NCBI GenBank assembly: GCA_033439295.1
Contig: JAVTLE010000005.1
Location: 663,501 to 727,500 of the forward strand
From: Deuterostichococcus epilithicus
Taxonomy: Eukaryota; Chlorophyta; Trebouxiophyceae; Prasiolales; Stichococcaceae
Direction of reading: 5' to 3'
Length of the DNA stretch: 64,000 nt
The notes under the pieces are model-generated. The model did not search any database, was not told the origin of the DNA, and saw nothing but the letters and a program-made list of their open reading frames with translations. Of the stretch, positions 35,674 through 47,506 are shown one piece after another. Made by a program: the position numbers and the translations under genes. The first letter of the stretch is position 1, and each line of letters starts with the position of its first letter.

Positions 35674-36507
35674 TTGGTGGCGCATCATCTGATGGCGGTC
35701 GGCTCTGTCTGCTGGGCCTTGCAACAGCGGCGTGTGGCTGGCGGGCCGAGGCAGCCGAGGCGAAAATTGGAAGCCGTGCAAATATTAAACCCTAATGTGC
35801 TCGACATCGTTGTGTACCATGCCGCGCACTGCAGTAGAGTGTGTCTGCCCTGCCTGCGTGGCAATATTACTGGCGAAAGGGTTCGACGTGGCGTCCGCCA
35901 GGCGGGGTGTTCAGGATCCTAAGAGGCGGATTGTATGATGCATGTGCCCAGCCATGGCGCGCAGCGGCAGTTGTTTTCGTGTACCAATACCTATTGCAGC
36001 GTATGCCAGTGCGCATGTCCATTTGTTTCTGGAAGTGATTGCCGCTAGCTAAATCACCCCGCCGTACTGATATCATACCGTACTCCATCTCGAGGCTTTG
36101 TTGTCGATGTTGTCTTGCAGGCTGCAGGCTGCAGCGACCCAAGCTCATGGATAAGCCGTGTGCGCAAATTACTGGAGCGTTTCGGAGATGCCTCCGAGAC
36201 GACCAGGGGGTCGCTGACGCTGCCCTGACCTGATTCTCGCTGTGACGTTCAGAGTTGATCTCACAACTTGATTGCGAGTGAGGATCATCGCCTCTCAACC
36301 ACAGCAGGCTGCCTATGCTCTCACCGGCTTGAGAACCTTGGGCTTGTAAAGTGACACCCTGCAACCCTGGTAGCTACCTCAGCCAGGCACCCATTCGCGA
36401 TAGACGTCGTTGCTCACAGACGGCAACTTGCGCAATTGCTTTCTCACTGGTGATCTGCGTCGAAGCAGCGTTGACCCTCGGAGTACCTGACGCCGCCGCG
36501 CAAGCTG
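35674..36507. other. intergenic region, MEAK7-like / HAD gene
   Basis: Tandem genes on the plus strand are separated by ~830 bp. It should hold the 3' end of the first and the promoter of the second. Short open frames show no family signal. Confidence 0.5.
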
Positions 36508-38820
36508 ATGGCGCTGCGCCGTGTGCAGTGCACAGCAGTATCAAATAGCTGCTCCGTGCGTCGCCACAGTCCAGCTCCGGCGGCGGCAGCTGTACCTGCA
36601 AGGAAGTTGTGGACTCCAGCGCTCCGCACGGCGCAGCTTAGGAATACGTTTCCCTTTCCATTCTCACAGCAGCATACGGCGGCGCCATGCCATGTGGCCG
36701 CCGTCACCCGGCGGTCTGTAGTAGTCGCAGCAGCAGCGCCGTCGGACGTGTTTGTGCTGGATTTCGATGGTGCGCCTCCGCGGCATCGTCTCCCGATGCG
36801 CATTCCTGTACTCGTGTGCAGTGTGCTGGCAGTATACATCCAGCTTCCGGATCGCATTGCAGCTTAGAGTGCGTGTGCCGCTATCTTTAGGTGTCCTGGT
36901 GGATTCAGAACCTGAGGTGAGCAGGCTTTGGTGGATTGTGCGCATGGTCCTTGCATCGTCGATGCATGGCAGCACTCTGCTGAATGAGCAAGCCTGGGCC
37001 GGGAGGCAGCTGAACCTGCGAGCATGATCTGACAATCGCAGACGTCTTCAGGTGTCTATGGCGGGCTTCCGCGCAGCGAGGCAGTACTGGCCGGAGCATG
37101 TGACGGAGAACCATGAAGAGCGGGTGCTGCAGGGCCTGGCGACTGCGCGCCCTGTGCTCGTCTCCGGCTGGGAGACCATGGTCATGGTGGGCACCCCGGA
37201 GGGGATGTCGATTGAAAGTTGTACTGCATCAAGAGATGGTCTCCGAGCGCATCTGGTTGTGGCCACACATGCAGCCGGACAGCTGGCGGCAGCTATTGTC
37301 GCATGTGCGTGCCGGCAGCAACACACAATGCCTCTGCATGCTCTGCACGATACAAGTACTTGTGGCCAATCAGACGTAGGGTGCCTGTCTCCAGGCTTAC
37401 TGGAACCATTCACGGTCCACTGGCATGATATAAACATCATGTGTGACCCTGTGCAACCCTGCTGCCTGCCTGTATCCCAGGCGCGGCTGCTTGCTGCGGA
37501 CGAGGATGCGCCGCGCAAGATCCTGGCAGACTGGCAGCCGCTACTCAAGGTGTCACTTAAGGCGTGGGGAACCGACCTAGCTGACATACAGCGCGTTTTT
37601 GAGGAATCCCGCAATGCATGGATGGACGGCAACGAGGGCGAGTGGCTGGACCTGGTCAGGCCATACCAGAACGTGGTGTCGACCCTGAAATACATGGAGG
37701 TGGGTGCTGCAGCATCGGCTGTCTCGGGCACAGCAAGCTGGAGACACGTTCACTGCTTGCCTGCAGAAATGACTGCCGCAGCCCGACCCCTGCTGCCGGG
37801 CCAGCTTGCGGAGGAATGCCGTCCGCTCACTGGATATGTGTGCTGGCCACCTGCCAAGTGTTCGCCTAACTTTTGTCAGGCAACCGCTGCCCCATGACTC
37901 GGAATGAAGAAGCACCCGGCTGAGACCGGACTGTTGGTGCGCGGACCCTGCAGCTGCCCTGGTACGTGGCCAGCAGCAAGGCGGCGCACCGAATTAGTCG
38001 CGTGGCGGAGCGGCAGCTGGGTGTGGACCTGCCTGAAGACTCGCCGCGCCTGTTTGCGGGGCTCATACCGCCCAACGAGGAAAAGGCGGCTGCCCTCAGG
38101 TCAGCTGGCAGGATCCTCTTGCCCAAGTGTGGCAGGATCCTCTTGCCCAAATGTGGCAGCCAGATATATCACGCATGCCTGCTCGAGGCAGGCAAAATTG
38201 TATTATCGATGCTGAGCACGCTGCTGCTGCTGGCAGCAGATGCATTGGTGGCAAACAGCTCGGATGCAGGGGCGGATGGCGTCACAGGTCAGATATTCAG
38301 GAATCTCGCATGTTGCACCGCAGAAAAATCGCAGAGCGGCCGCTGGTAGCAGAAGCCGGCGCCAAGCTGCACTTCGTGAGCTGATTTTGTTCCTGCCCTG
38401 GTGCATTGCTGTGCATGAATGAGCTTGGGGGTGCAGATGCACCTCAATCAGCCAGGCAACCACTGAGCCGGAAGCTTCATTGTTTTGTTGTGCAAGGTCG
38501 ACGACCGATTAGAGACGGTGCAAGCCATCTCAGCAGACACCGGCCTGCGAGACGGCCCCGGCAAACTGCAAGTTTATTTTGCAGAGTGGTGTGCTTCAAA
38601 TAATTGGTTTATTATAATCAAATCAAAATGTTTTGTGCACAGGCAATGCAGCTTCCTGAGAACTATCGGCATTAAGTCCCTCTATTCAAATCGAGAGAAA
38701 ACTGCCCTGAAATGAACCCGCCGCAGGGGCTACAGCACGCCGGAGGAGAAGGCAGCGGCGCAGCAGCTGGAGGGAGTGAGGAGCATCACGCTGGCACAGA
38801 TGAACGAGCTGTGCGTATGA
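36508..38820 (+). CDS. HAD-superfamily hydrolase (subfamily IA), plastid-type leader
   Basis: Probable small-molecule phosphatase; substrate unknown. Exons: 36508-36769, 36891-36916, 37052-37186, 37481-37699, 37954-38099, 38324-38375, 38497-38588, 38727-38820 (TGA); 341 aa. The first ~75 residues are rich in Arg, Ser and Ala with few acids, like a chloroplast transit peptide. Motif I is VFVLDFDGVLVDSE (~82-94), split by an intron within the glycine codon and partly carried by a 26-nt exon. Motif II is LPWYVASSK (~215-223). The acidic motif IV is HFVDDRLETVQAI (~279-291). A helical cap lies between motifs I and II. The C-terminus ends LAQMNELCV. A 24-bp tandem repeat starts just inside the intron after exon 5. 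Confidence 0.87.
38106..38153. repeat. 24-bp tandem repeat, two copies
   Basis: Two adjacent 24-mers differing at one base, beginning six bases after the exon 5 donor (38100) of the HAD gene. Confidence 0.9.
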
Positions 38821-39387
38821 TATGCTTGCAGCGAGTGTTTAAAGCTTCTCAACCCGCTTCTTACCCAGCATACCCGCACATATGACGAAGCTGATTCTGC
38901 TGTGACGTTGCCGCAGGCTGAGGTGGGGCATCATCATGGGCGTAGATGACGGGTGTGGTGACGACAACTGATGACCAGCACCATACCTACACGTGCGTGA
39001 ACTGCGCATGACCGCTGTGCAGATTGTTTCAGAAATGAATCCGGTAGCTGTGCGAGCCTGCAAGCGTGATCCTGGACTGCTCCTGTAAAGTTTCAACTGC
39101 ATCTCCATCTCTGAGACACATGCTTGTAGCTACGGTGTTCAAAACCTCTCCGAAAACAGAGATCAACCCAATACGTCCATCAATAACGAGCTCAAGAACA
39201 GCAGGGCAGGGACGAGCAGCAGGGTGTTTGACAACAAGCGCTGCGGGCTTGTTGAAGTGGCTTTCGACAGCGGCCGCCGCCTGCCGCCGCCGCAACAGCG
39301 CCCCCGGGCACTGTGCTGGCGCCTCGCGATCCCTCCGACAGTCTCACGGTTTCAAGCCGCGTCGCCCCAGCACTTCCTGCAGCCGCC
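38821..39387. other. convergent intergenic region, HAD gene / DnaJ gene
   Basis: Holds two 3' flanks. No convincing open frame or RNA gene was seen. Confidence 0.55.
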
Positions 39388-42300
39388 TCAGTCCTTCTTG
39401 CCGAAGGGCCAGCCGCCGCCCTTGCCGGAGCGCGCTGGCCGCTTGGACTCCAGCTCCTTGAGCTGCTCCACCAGGTCCCGCTCGTCGCCCTTCAGCTTGG
39501 CGGGGATCTTCACCCGCACATGCACCTGCGGCAGAAGGAGCAGAGGCTGGTTGAAAGGCTTGGCGTAGACACACGAGAGATCTGACGCCGCTGTTGCTGC
39601 CGGGCGTGCTCGGCGGCGACTGTGCCGAGGGGTGAGGGGCCCCACGCACGCCTCTGACGGGCGCAAACAGGTGCAAAGGCAGCTTCGACTCAGGGATGCA
39701 GGTGCGCCTCCTCAGCCTGCTCGGCAAGCAGACACATGCTGCGCAGACGGCCGGCGTTCAAGGCACGCATGTGGCATCACAAGCTTTTGGACAGTGCCGG
39801 CAGCAGTGAAAGCAAACCTGGTGGTCGCCGCGGATGTTGCTGGAGCCGAGGCGGGGCACTCCGCGCTTGGACATGACCAGCGTGGTGCCCGGCTGCGTGC
39901 CCCCGGGGATCTTCAGGTCCACCTGTGCACCCAAGCGGTAACACCCATAAGTTCAGACGTCAGCATTGCGGGTACGACCTACCTGCGTGAGTTCCGTCAG
40001 TTTGGTTGACTGCTGGGCAGAGATTGAAACCAAAATCCACCGCCGCGCACAGCCATTTCCGTGACAAGCGGCTGCGGCCTCACGCCCACAAGAGGACCGC
40101 AGGTCGATGCAGGTCGCGGGGCGTGTCCCCGGTCGGTCGGCGCTCTGCTGCTGCACGCCATGCCGGGGTGTGAGCGCAGCCCTCGAAGCCTGCCCGAGCC
40201 TGGCGTCGTTGCGTTCTGGAAAACCCCCTGCACTGCGCTGTCTGCGCACCTGGCCGTCGACCGTGCGCACGGGGATGGTGACGCCCAGGATGGCGTCGAC
40301 GTAGCTGATCTCCACGTCGCTGTGGATGGTGGTCCCATCCCGCCGCAGGTCTGCATGGAGAGATTTGTAAGGTTGACAGCAGCGCAGGTCAGCACAGTCA
40401 CATGTACAGTCTGTGATCGGAGCACTTGGAGGGAGGATGTCCGACACGCAGACACCAAAGACAGACAGGGGCAAGCCTGTGGACCCCTGCTGACGCGGGT
40501 GCCATGCAGGACACGCGTTGTGCGGCGACTTGGCACAGCTCCAATGACGTCGGGATGGCTGCAGCTGCCGCCTGCGTGCGGGGGTGCACCACGCACCAGG
40601 GTCGGAGCGGACGTTGATGAAGACGAACAGGTCGCCGGTCGGGCCGCCCTTGCGCCCGGCGTTGCCCTCGCCGCGCACCCGCAGCCGGCTGTCCGTGTCC
40701 ACGCCCGCAGGCACCCGCAGGCTGCGAGGCGAGCCAGCGGCGGCATGTTTGGCCCCAAATTTCGGCACAGGCTGGCATGGCTCGAAAGAATGGCGACAGC
40801 ATGCTAACACGCGACGCCCCAAGTCCATGCCCATGCCAGGTGCTCAGGGTGCAGTCACGATGGGTGGCGCTGGCAGTCCACTGGGAAGCCCAGAGAAGCA
40901 AAGACGGAAGTTCGGCTCCGTGAGGAGGGGGCACCTGATCTTCTTGGTCTTGCGGACGCGCCCGTCGCCGCTGCAGGTGCCACAGGGCGTTGACTGCTCG
41001 CCAGTGCCCATGCACTCCTGGCAGTCTGTCACCTGTAGCAGGGCGCACCAGTCTTCTGTTGAGCAACCGTTGGAGCGTTGAAGCAAGGGGAATGCAACTG
41101 AGGGGTGAGAGTGTGTGGTATGTGGTGCATTAAGAGAGTCGAGCGCCTGGGGTAGCCTCACAACTCGTGAACTAGGAGCGCCACTGGATGTTTTCTTTCG
41201 GCCGCAAGAAAGGCCACTTCGAGCCATTGACAGGCTGGAGCAGTGAGTAAGGGCCGGGTGCACAGCAAACAAACTACTGAAGAATTCACTAGTACAGGCA
41301 ACACCTAGCATCTGGGTATGGACTTGGAGTTGGCAGAGATGCCGTCTGACTGAGGGCGGCGCCTCCGCTGACGAGAGCCGCCCTGTACAAGAGCAGCTCT
41401 TGCACAACAGCGGCAAAGCCCTGGGCGCCTTTTACTTTGTCACACATGCACATCTCGCAGGCGCAGCACACCTGTTGGAACATGCCGAGCGGGGTGCGGA
41501 CAGCGGAGACCTGCTGCCCAGCGCCGCCGCAGGCGGAGCAGGTGCTGGCGCTGGTGCCCGGCTTCGTACCCGACCCGTCACACGTCTGGCACCTGCGGCG
41601 GCAGCAACACTCAACAAAGGGGTGTGGTGACGTGCGGATCCTGGTAGCACAGCAGCCCCAGGCAACAGCTGCAAGGCGTGACGCTTGGCGCCCGGCCGAA
41701 AACACGATTGTAAGACTGCACTGCATCCAAACAGGATCGGAAGCCACGAATGGTCAGGAGAGGGTTGCATCCAAGGACGCACTCGTCCATTCGGTCAACG
41801 TCAATGTCCACGGAGCAGCCGAAAACGGCGTCCGAGAAGGAGATCGTGAGGTCGTGCCGCCTGTCTTCTCCGGGCTGCGCCCTGGACCGCCGCTGGCCCT
41901 GCCTGCGACATTGCAGAACGCAGGGATGTGGTTAGTTTCTTCGCAAGGACAGTGCGAGTGCATGGTGCAGCAGGCCTGACATGCATCAGCTGCAGATGCT
42001 GAAAGCTACTTCCAAATCTGAAATTGCATCATCATAGTCTGCAGCGCTTCATGTGTTGGCGCTTGCTGTGGTGTGTCAGCAATGCACTCGTCCTGCAGGA
42101 GAGGGTCTCGACACTCACTGGCCGCCGAAGCCGCCCATGCCGCCGCCGCCAAAGCCGCCGCCACCGCCGAAGAATTGCTCGAAGATGTCGAAGGGGTTGC
42201 CAAAGTCCGACGCTCCCGCGGCGCCGCCCATGCCGCCCTTCAGGCCCGCCTCACCATACCTGTCGAGGATGGCAATGGCTCAGCTTTTGCAACGAGCATG

Positions 42301-43525
42301 CAGCCATGTGTGTGCTTCACAGAGTACGGGGCTCCCCATCGCTGCTGCGGCCCACCGCTGTGTCCGTGCTGCTGCCGACGTTCGAATTGCCTTGAGACTT
42401 CGTTCGACAGCCAGCTTTTGTGACGGAAAGGACTTCGTATGTATGCTGCCGCGGCACGGGACCGGGTGCGCAAGTGTGACACCCGGTCCTCGCGGAACGG
42501 CGACCCGGCAGCGGCCCTTGGGCGCCGCCGCCAAGCCGCCTGCCGCGACAGCGTCGGTGCTGTAGCAACCGCGTGGTCCCGTGCCCATGGAGAGTAGCGC
42601 ACGGGAATGGAAGTGGGTGCGCCTTCGACACATAGACTCGGCTTGGCAGCTGTCTTGCGCCGGGGGATGTTGAGCAGCATTGGTCCTGGTGACGCAGCAA
42701 AATCAACGTCCTTGCACTCACCGGTCATAGATGCCGCGCTTCTGCTCGTCCGACAGGACCTCATACGCGTTGCTGATGTCCTTGAATTTGGCCTCCGCCC
42801 CAGGCTCCTTGTTCACGTCGGGATGAAACTTCCGCGCCTGCGCACAAGCAGGAAGGGGCCACTGGCTGCCCGCAGCCCGCAAGTCGTTCGTGCTTGTAAG
42901 CAGAACCTGTTGCAGGCGTGGAGGCCGAGGCGTGGACATGTGAAGCCAGGGCTTCTGACCTTCTGTCGGTAGGCCGACTTGATCGTCTTTTTGTCAGCGC
43001 CTTTGTCCACTCCGAGTATTTGGTAGTAGTCCTCGGCCGCACGAGTGACCAGGCGGGCCCCCCTGCAGCGCAGATATCAGGCAAGTTGATGGAGGCAGAC
43101 GCCCGCTGCGTGCCCTGCGACACCAAGGAGGAAGGCCGCAGCAGCTGGCAATGTGAGCATGCATGGTTCTCATAATGTGGATCGCGTGAAGTTAGTCGAC
43201 GCTTGCGCGCATGTCAACAAGTGCAACCGTTGCAAGCTTGGTACAGCGCCACGTCCACTCGTGTGCATGCCCTGGCCACCCACCGTTGTGATCGATGGGA
43301 TTGTCGCTGCTGCGGGTGCAAACCCGCGAGCGAGCCGATCATCCTGCTGCTGGCTGGCAGGGATGCCGCTGCGCCGGCCGCCGAGCATGCGCCATGCTGC
43401 GATCGGCTGGCCACTGGACTGCAGCCGCTGGTGGCTGAGCAGCATGGCAGGGGCCGCCCTGCTGGCACGCTGTGTAGTGGGCCTCGGCACTGCAGGCCGA
43501 GCATGCTAAAGCCAGCCATCGCCAT
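39388..43525 (-). CDS. plastid-type DnaJ, type I (DJA5/DJA6-like)
   Basis: J-protein co-chaperone of plastid Hsp70; land-plant DJA5/DJA6 also deliver iron for Fe-S assembly. Exons in order: 43284-43525, 42960-43062, 42722-42837, 42119-42259, 41783-41902, 41472-41592, 40935-41032, 40597-40721, 40250-40350, 39818-39922, 39388-39525; 469 aa. An ~80-residue Ser/Ala/Arg-rich leader precedes the J domain ([21 protein letters not shown] at ~120-122; [15 protein letters not shown]). A Gly/Phe region follows. All four zinc motifs are present: [24 protein letters not shown] and CGTCSGDG. The substrate-binding part has [15 protein letters not shown] and [18 protein letters not shown]. Exon 1 was placed from phase and leader composition and is the least certain exon. 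Confidence 0.92.
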
Positions 43526-44312
43526 GTGACTGCGACGCGCCGCCTGTCCCTTTGGACACCTAAGCAGGTTGCTCGCGACTGCTCGTCAGCACGGTTTGCT
43601 GTGGTCCGCCCTCGCGAAATCAAGCCGCTCAAGAGGCCAGGCGCCCTCAATGCCCGCCGGGGATCCTCGCGCCTCCTTGCGAAAGTTCTAGGCGAGACAC
43701 CAGTCGTGCTGATAGCCTATGTCAACATAAAAGCCTGGTCAAACACGTGCTGCGAACGGAGTGGAGTCTGCACGGGCTGATAAAATGCTTGTGGGGGGCG
43801 GCAAAGCGACACACGCCGCGAGAGGACGGGCAAACAGCCACACACAAGGTGACGACAGGAGGTGTGGCCGATGCTGCCTGGGACAGTGGAACCAGGCAGA
43901 GATACACATGGCATTACAGTAACCAAAATGCACCCATCGCGGTTGCACTTCCCACTGTGCAGCCACAAATCTGCAACTGCATGGCTGTCCGCCGTCACGA
44001 TGTGTGCAAAAGGCGGCAGCACCCACCGTGCCTTGACGTAGTAAACTGCGCAGCTGACGCACTCACTGGCACGTCCGGATGCAGCTGTCTGATCTGATCT
44101 GTTGGTTCGATGCAGCAAGTCAGTTCACCTCTGCTCAGACGCAGGCCCCGCCACATGCTGTCTCGCCTGGTCTAGAGTCCTGTGCAGATGCTGCCACGTT
44201 GGATTTACGCGATGAAGTACGATTTGCTGCGCACTTGGCACTGTTCCTTGATGCGAGGCCCGTCATTGAGCCAGGTCAAAGAAGTATCCCTCAGACAAGA
44301 CACTTTTTTGGC
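43526..44312. promoter_or_regulatory. divergent intergenic region, DnaJ / PREY-like
   Basis: About 790 bp between two outward-facing starts of predicted organelle proteins. No coding exon or known element was seen. Confidence 0.5.
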
Positions 44313-44924
44313 ATGTTGGCGCGCGGCCGCACACTTGCCAAGCCGTTGTGCAAAGCCGTACAGTCGGCCAGCACACAGTCGGCGTTTAGGTGGTCAAGTT
44401 TGGCTGTTAGAGCATCTTCCGGTGCGTTTGCGTTCTTGAATGCTCAGCGGCATTTCTTCCGCAGTCTTGGTCACGGCACCTCTCCTCCTGTACAGCGCGA
44501 CGCAAATGTACCCAGTGTACTGACCTGGCTGACCTGAAGTTAGTTTCTGTGTCTACAGGACTGGAATTTGACGTGAGCCTTCTGCGGTTCCTTGTCGACC
44601 CACTGTCCAAAGCACCACTCAGGTGTGGTACCGCTTATGCAGTGCACGCTGCCTGTAAAATGCGCATGTGGCACCAGTGCACAGCCCCTTCCGCGGACCA
44701 CACAATTCGTCAGGGATTTCACTGAACGGTGGTTGGTCTCGGCCATCACCAGATACGACCCTGTCGGGGCGGAGCTGGTGTGTGACGAGCTTCGCGTTGC
44801 CTACCCTATCATCGCCGGCATCCCTCGCCTGCTGCCGTCTGCCGGGCGCGTGCTGGGCCCCCAGGACGACCAGAACACCACAGGGCCGTCGCCCGGCAAG
44901 ACCGTCGAGCCGTGGAGCCAATAG
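44313..44924 (+). CDS. PYURF: PREY/PYURF-like mitochondrial protein (Trm112 fold)
   Basis: In animals PREY supports methyltransferases of complex I and coenzyme Q assembly in mitochondria. Exons: 44313-44469, 44559-44622, 44753-44924 (TAG); 130 aa. The first ~52 residues are basic and Ser/Ala rich without acids (MLARGRTLAKPLCKAV), a good mitochondrial presequence. The mature part is the Trm112-like domain: FDVSLLRFLVDPLSKAPLR, then YDPVGAELVCDELRVAYP and IIAGIPRLLPSAGR. It matches PREY closely. The zinc cysteines of bacterial relatives are absent here, as they largely are in PREY. The exon 1 donor (GTCACG) is weak but in phase. The BTB gene follows ~225 bp downstream. Confidence 0.88.
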
Positions 44925-45149
44925 TGGCGCAGACGCACGCACGCTGCGGTCACGTCGTTTCAGCAGCAGCTTCTACGGCGCGGCGCGACCTGACGGCCTG
45001 TGAGCGTCGAGCACAGCGGCCTCAGCGGCCTGCCTCCAAGCTGCAGCCGGACGGGCTGCCCCTCAGCAGTCGCAGGCAGGCGCGGCAGCACCGCACCTGC
45101 AGCAGCCTGCAACCGGAAACGAAAGCACAGCCTGGATCGTTGCGCCGCC

Positions 45150-47167
45150 ATGCGCCGGGGCAGCGCTGGCTCGCTGTATTTGGGGCCAGGCGGCGCTGCC
45201 AGCCGGCCGGCCACGGTCGCGCGGCGGTCGGCACCAGAGGAGGGCGCAGCTTTTCGCGAGGCGCAGGTGGGTGTCATGTCTGATGGCCTGATGGCAGGCA
45301 GGCTGTCAGTTCTGCAAGGCAGCGCTGCTGCACCTCTGCGCTGATTGCCGGACCGCGAGCTGGGCCCAGTGAAATGCAGCCTTACGTTGTGGCAGCAGAC
45401 GCCACGCCGCGACCTGCTTCGAGTGCGTCGCATGAAGCATACTTCTGGCCATGTGCTGGAGGCCCTGCCACCAAGTGAGCGAGGCCTCAGCTGCCGCAGG
45501 CCGCCGACCTGATCTTGATTGGGGTGTGTCAGCTGGAGGACTCGATTGGATGTAGGAAGCGGAGTATGAGAAGGGCCTGCCCTACCTGCGTGGCATGCCG
45601 GAGGCATTCGTGCGGTGCGCAGACGTGACGCTGATCATCGGAGACCGGCAGCTGCCGGTGCACAGCCAGCTGCTGGCCTCCAAGTCTGCCTTCTTCGCCT
45701 CCATGTGGGCAGGCAAGTGTGTGCGACCAGGGGTCCAACTGAACTGGATGTCCCCTGGTGCGAGTCAGCAGGCCTGTCAGCAGGTTGACCACTGCAGCTG
45801 CGTATCAGTGCATCAGTGACGACTGGCCGCCCGCAGTCGAGCTTCGAAGCATGCACGGGCATGCGCTGGGTCGGCGCGCAGCACCAATGCACATGCATGG
45901 CGACAGCAAATCTTTCGAGCGTGCCACTGTGGGGTTCCACCATGTGGAGCAGCGTGCCACAGCAAGCATGCTGATGTGGCCCGCACAGAGTGCTGCCCGC
46001 CGTCACGTGCTACTTGATGTACCCCCCTCCAGACATGGGCGACCTCGAGGGCGATGGCGGCAAGCCCGCCCCGGCCGCGGCCGCCGGCGGCGCGCCGCGC
46101 ATCACCATCGAGAGGGCGCTTGCAGGGCGGCGCCTGCGGGACGTGCTGCTGTTCCTGGACGCCGTCTACCGCGGCGTGGGGCCCCTCTCCCTGGCAGGTG
46201 TGTCTGGCTGGCAAAGGGCCCGCCTCCAGACAAATGGGATTGTGCTGCATGAAGGAGGGTGAGCCTCTGGGCGTCCAAGGGCCGCTGAAGGGCCAAAGTG
46301 CCTCCAGCTCTCGGCCACGGAAAATTTTGCCTCAGAGTCGCCACCTGCAGAGTCGCCACCTGCGGCCCGTGCGTTGTGGGTAGTGAGGCGGGGTCCTGCG
46401 GGTGCCGCGCCGCAGATGCGCGTGCCATGGCGGCGCTCGGGGACGAGTTCCAGTGCCCAGACCTGCTGCGCTCCTGCGACACCTTCCTGGCCTCGCCCGC
46501 CGGCTTTGCCGCGGCCCGTCTGGAGGCGCTCACTGGGAAAGCAGGTAGGTGTGGAGACGTGTCATGCGTCACGTGCTGCCTCCACAGAACCGTCTGTAGT
46601 TTCCACTTGCGGATCATGGCACTGCACCATGCCGCAGCACAGCAGAACAGACTGCAGGTGATGCAATATTCCAATGCCGGTGGCGCACCTCAGCTACTGC
46701 AGAATACACACCATCTGACCTCTCTCTTGGTGACAGCGGCCTGCTGCTTTCCGTCGCAGGCACTAGCAGCCCTGATCCCGAAGCCTTCGGCGAGTGGGCA
46801 ATCTTTGCGGAGCGCACCGGCCTGTCGCAGTTCCAGAGCAAGATGGAAGCGGTGCTTATCGACGACTGGGAGGTGCGGCACTGTCACGTCACATCAGAGC
46901 ATAGTTGTAGGCAGATTGTTGATACATAAGCAGGCTGACAGCACCTCGCATCATCCACAAATGATGCTGTGGCACCCACCTGCTGATCCACATTTGCCGT
47001 GGGCGCCGCAGATCGCTCGCCAGTGCAAGAGCCTGCAGCGGCTGAGTCCCGACGCGCTGCTGCGCATCGCCAATGGCCACGACTTCAGGCGGCGCCACGG
47101 GCACCGCCCGCCATCTAAGCTGCTCAAGAAGTGGCGGCGGACGGGCGACTTGACCACTGACCAGTAG
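45150..47167 (+). CDS. BTB/POZ-domain protein
   Basis: BTB proteins usually dimerise and can link substrates to CUL3 ligases; the role here is unknown. Exons: 45150-45266, 45556-45712, 46033-46197, 46416-46544, 46760-46872, 47012-47167 (TAG); 278 aa. After a basic leader comes the BTB core: RCADVTLIIGDRQLPVHSQ, LLASKSAFFASMW, and LRDVLLFLDAVYRG. LGDEFQCPDLLRSCDTFL is its closing helix pair. The remainder is helical (EWAIFAERTGLSQFQSKM, RLSPDALLRIANGH), like a shortened BACK region, and ends in a Lys/Arg-rich tail. The intron after exon 2 begins GCAAGT. A 15-bp repeat lies in intron 3. The open frame continues upstream of the ATG without another ATG, so a 5' exon is possible. Confidence 0.85.
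46334..46363. repeat. 15-bp tandem repeat, two copies
   Basis: Two identical adjacent 15-mers in intron 3 of the BTB gene. Confidence 0.85.
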
Positions 47168-47506
47168 GGGAGACCAGGGTCAGGGAAAGCGGTGTTGGAA
47201 TGTTCATCCAAAGTAGTGAAGTTCCAAGAGTCACAGCGTGGTTTTGGTGTGTCGTCCTCGAGAATATAGCCTATCTCAGCACGCTGCCATACATTGCCAC
47301 ATGTAAATTGCAGGCCCCAGTCCCCAGCAGTAAGTCAGAGCTCCCGATCATGGCAGTCCCTCACTTCATCACCAACTTCAGCGCCTGACAAAGGATCAGC
47401 ATCACGGCACTGCCGTTACCACCCCCAAGCGCCTACGCGCCATTATTTCATCAGCTTCCACCCCACCACCTCCTCACTATGCGCGCATACTGACATATCA
47501 CTGGAG
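47168..47506. other. convergent intergenic region, BTB / methyltransferase
   Basis: About 340 bp of 3' flank for both neighbours. Nothing else was recognised. Confidence 0.6.

Noticed and set aside
39953-40834. 293-codon minus-strand open frame
   Set aside because: It runs through real DnaJ exons and also through introns in a different frame; family conservation is only in the exon parts.
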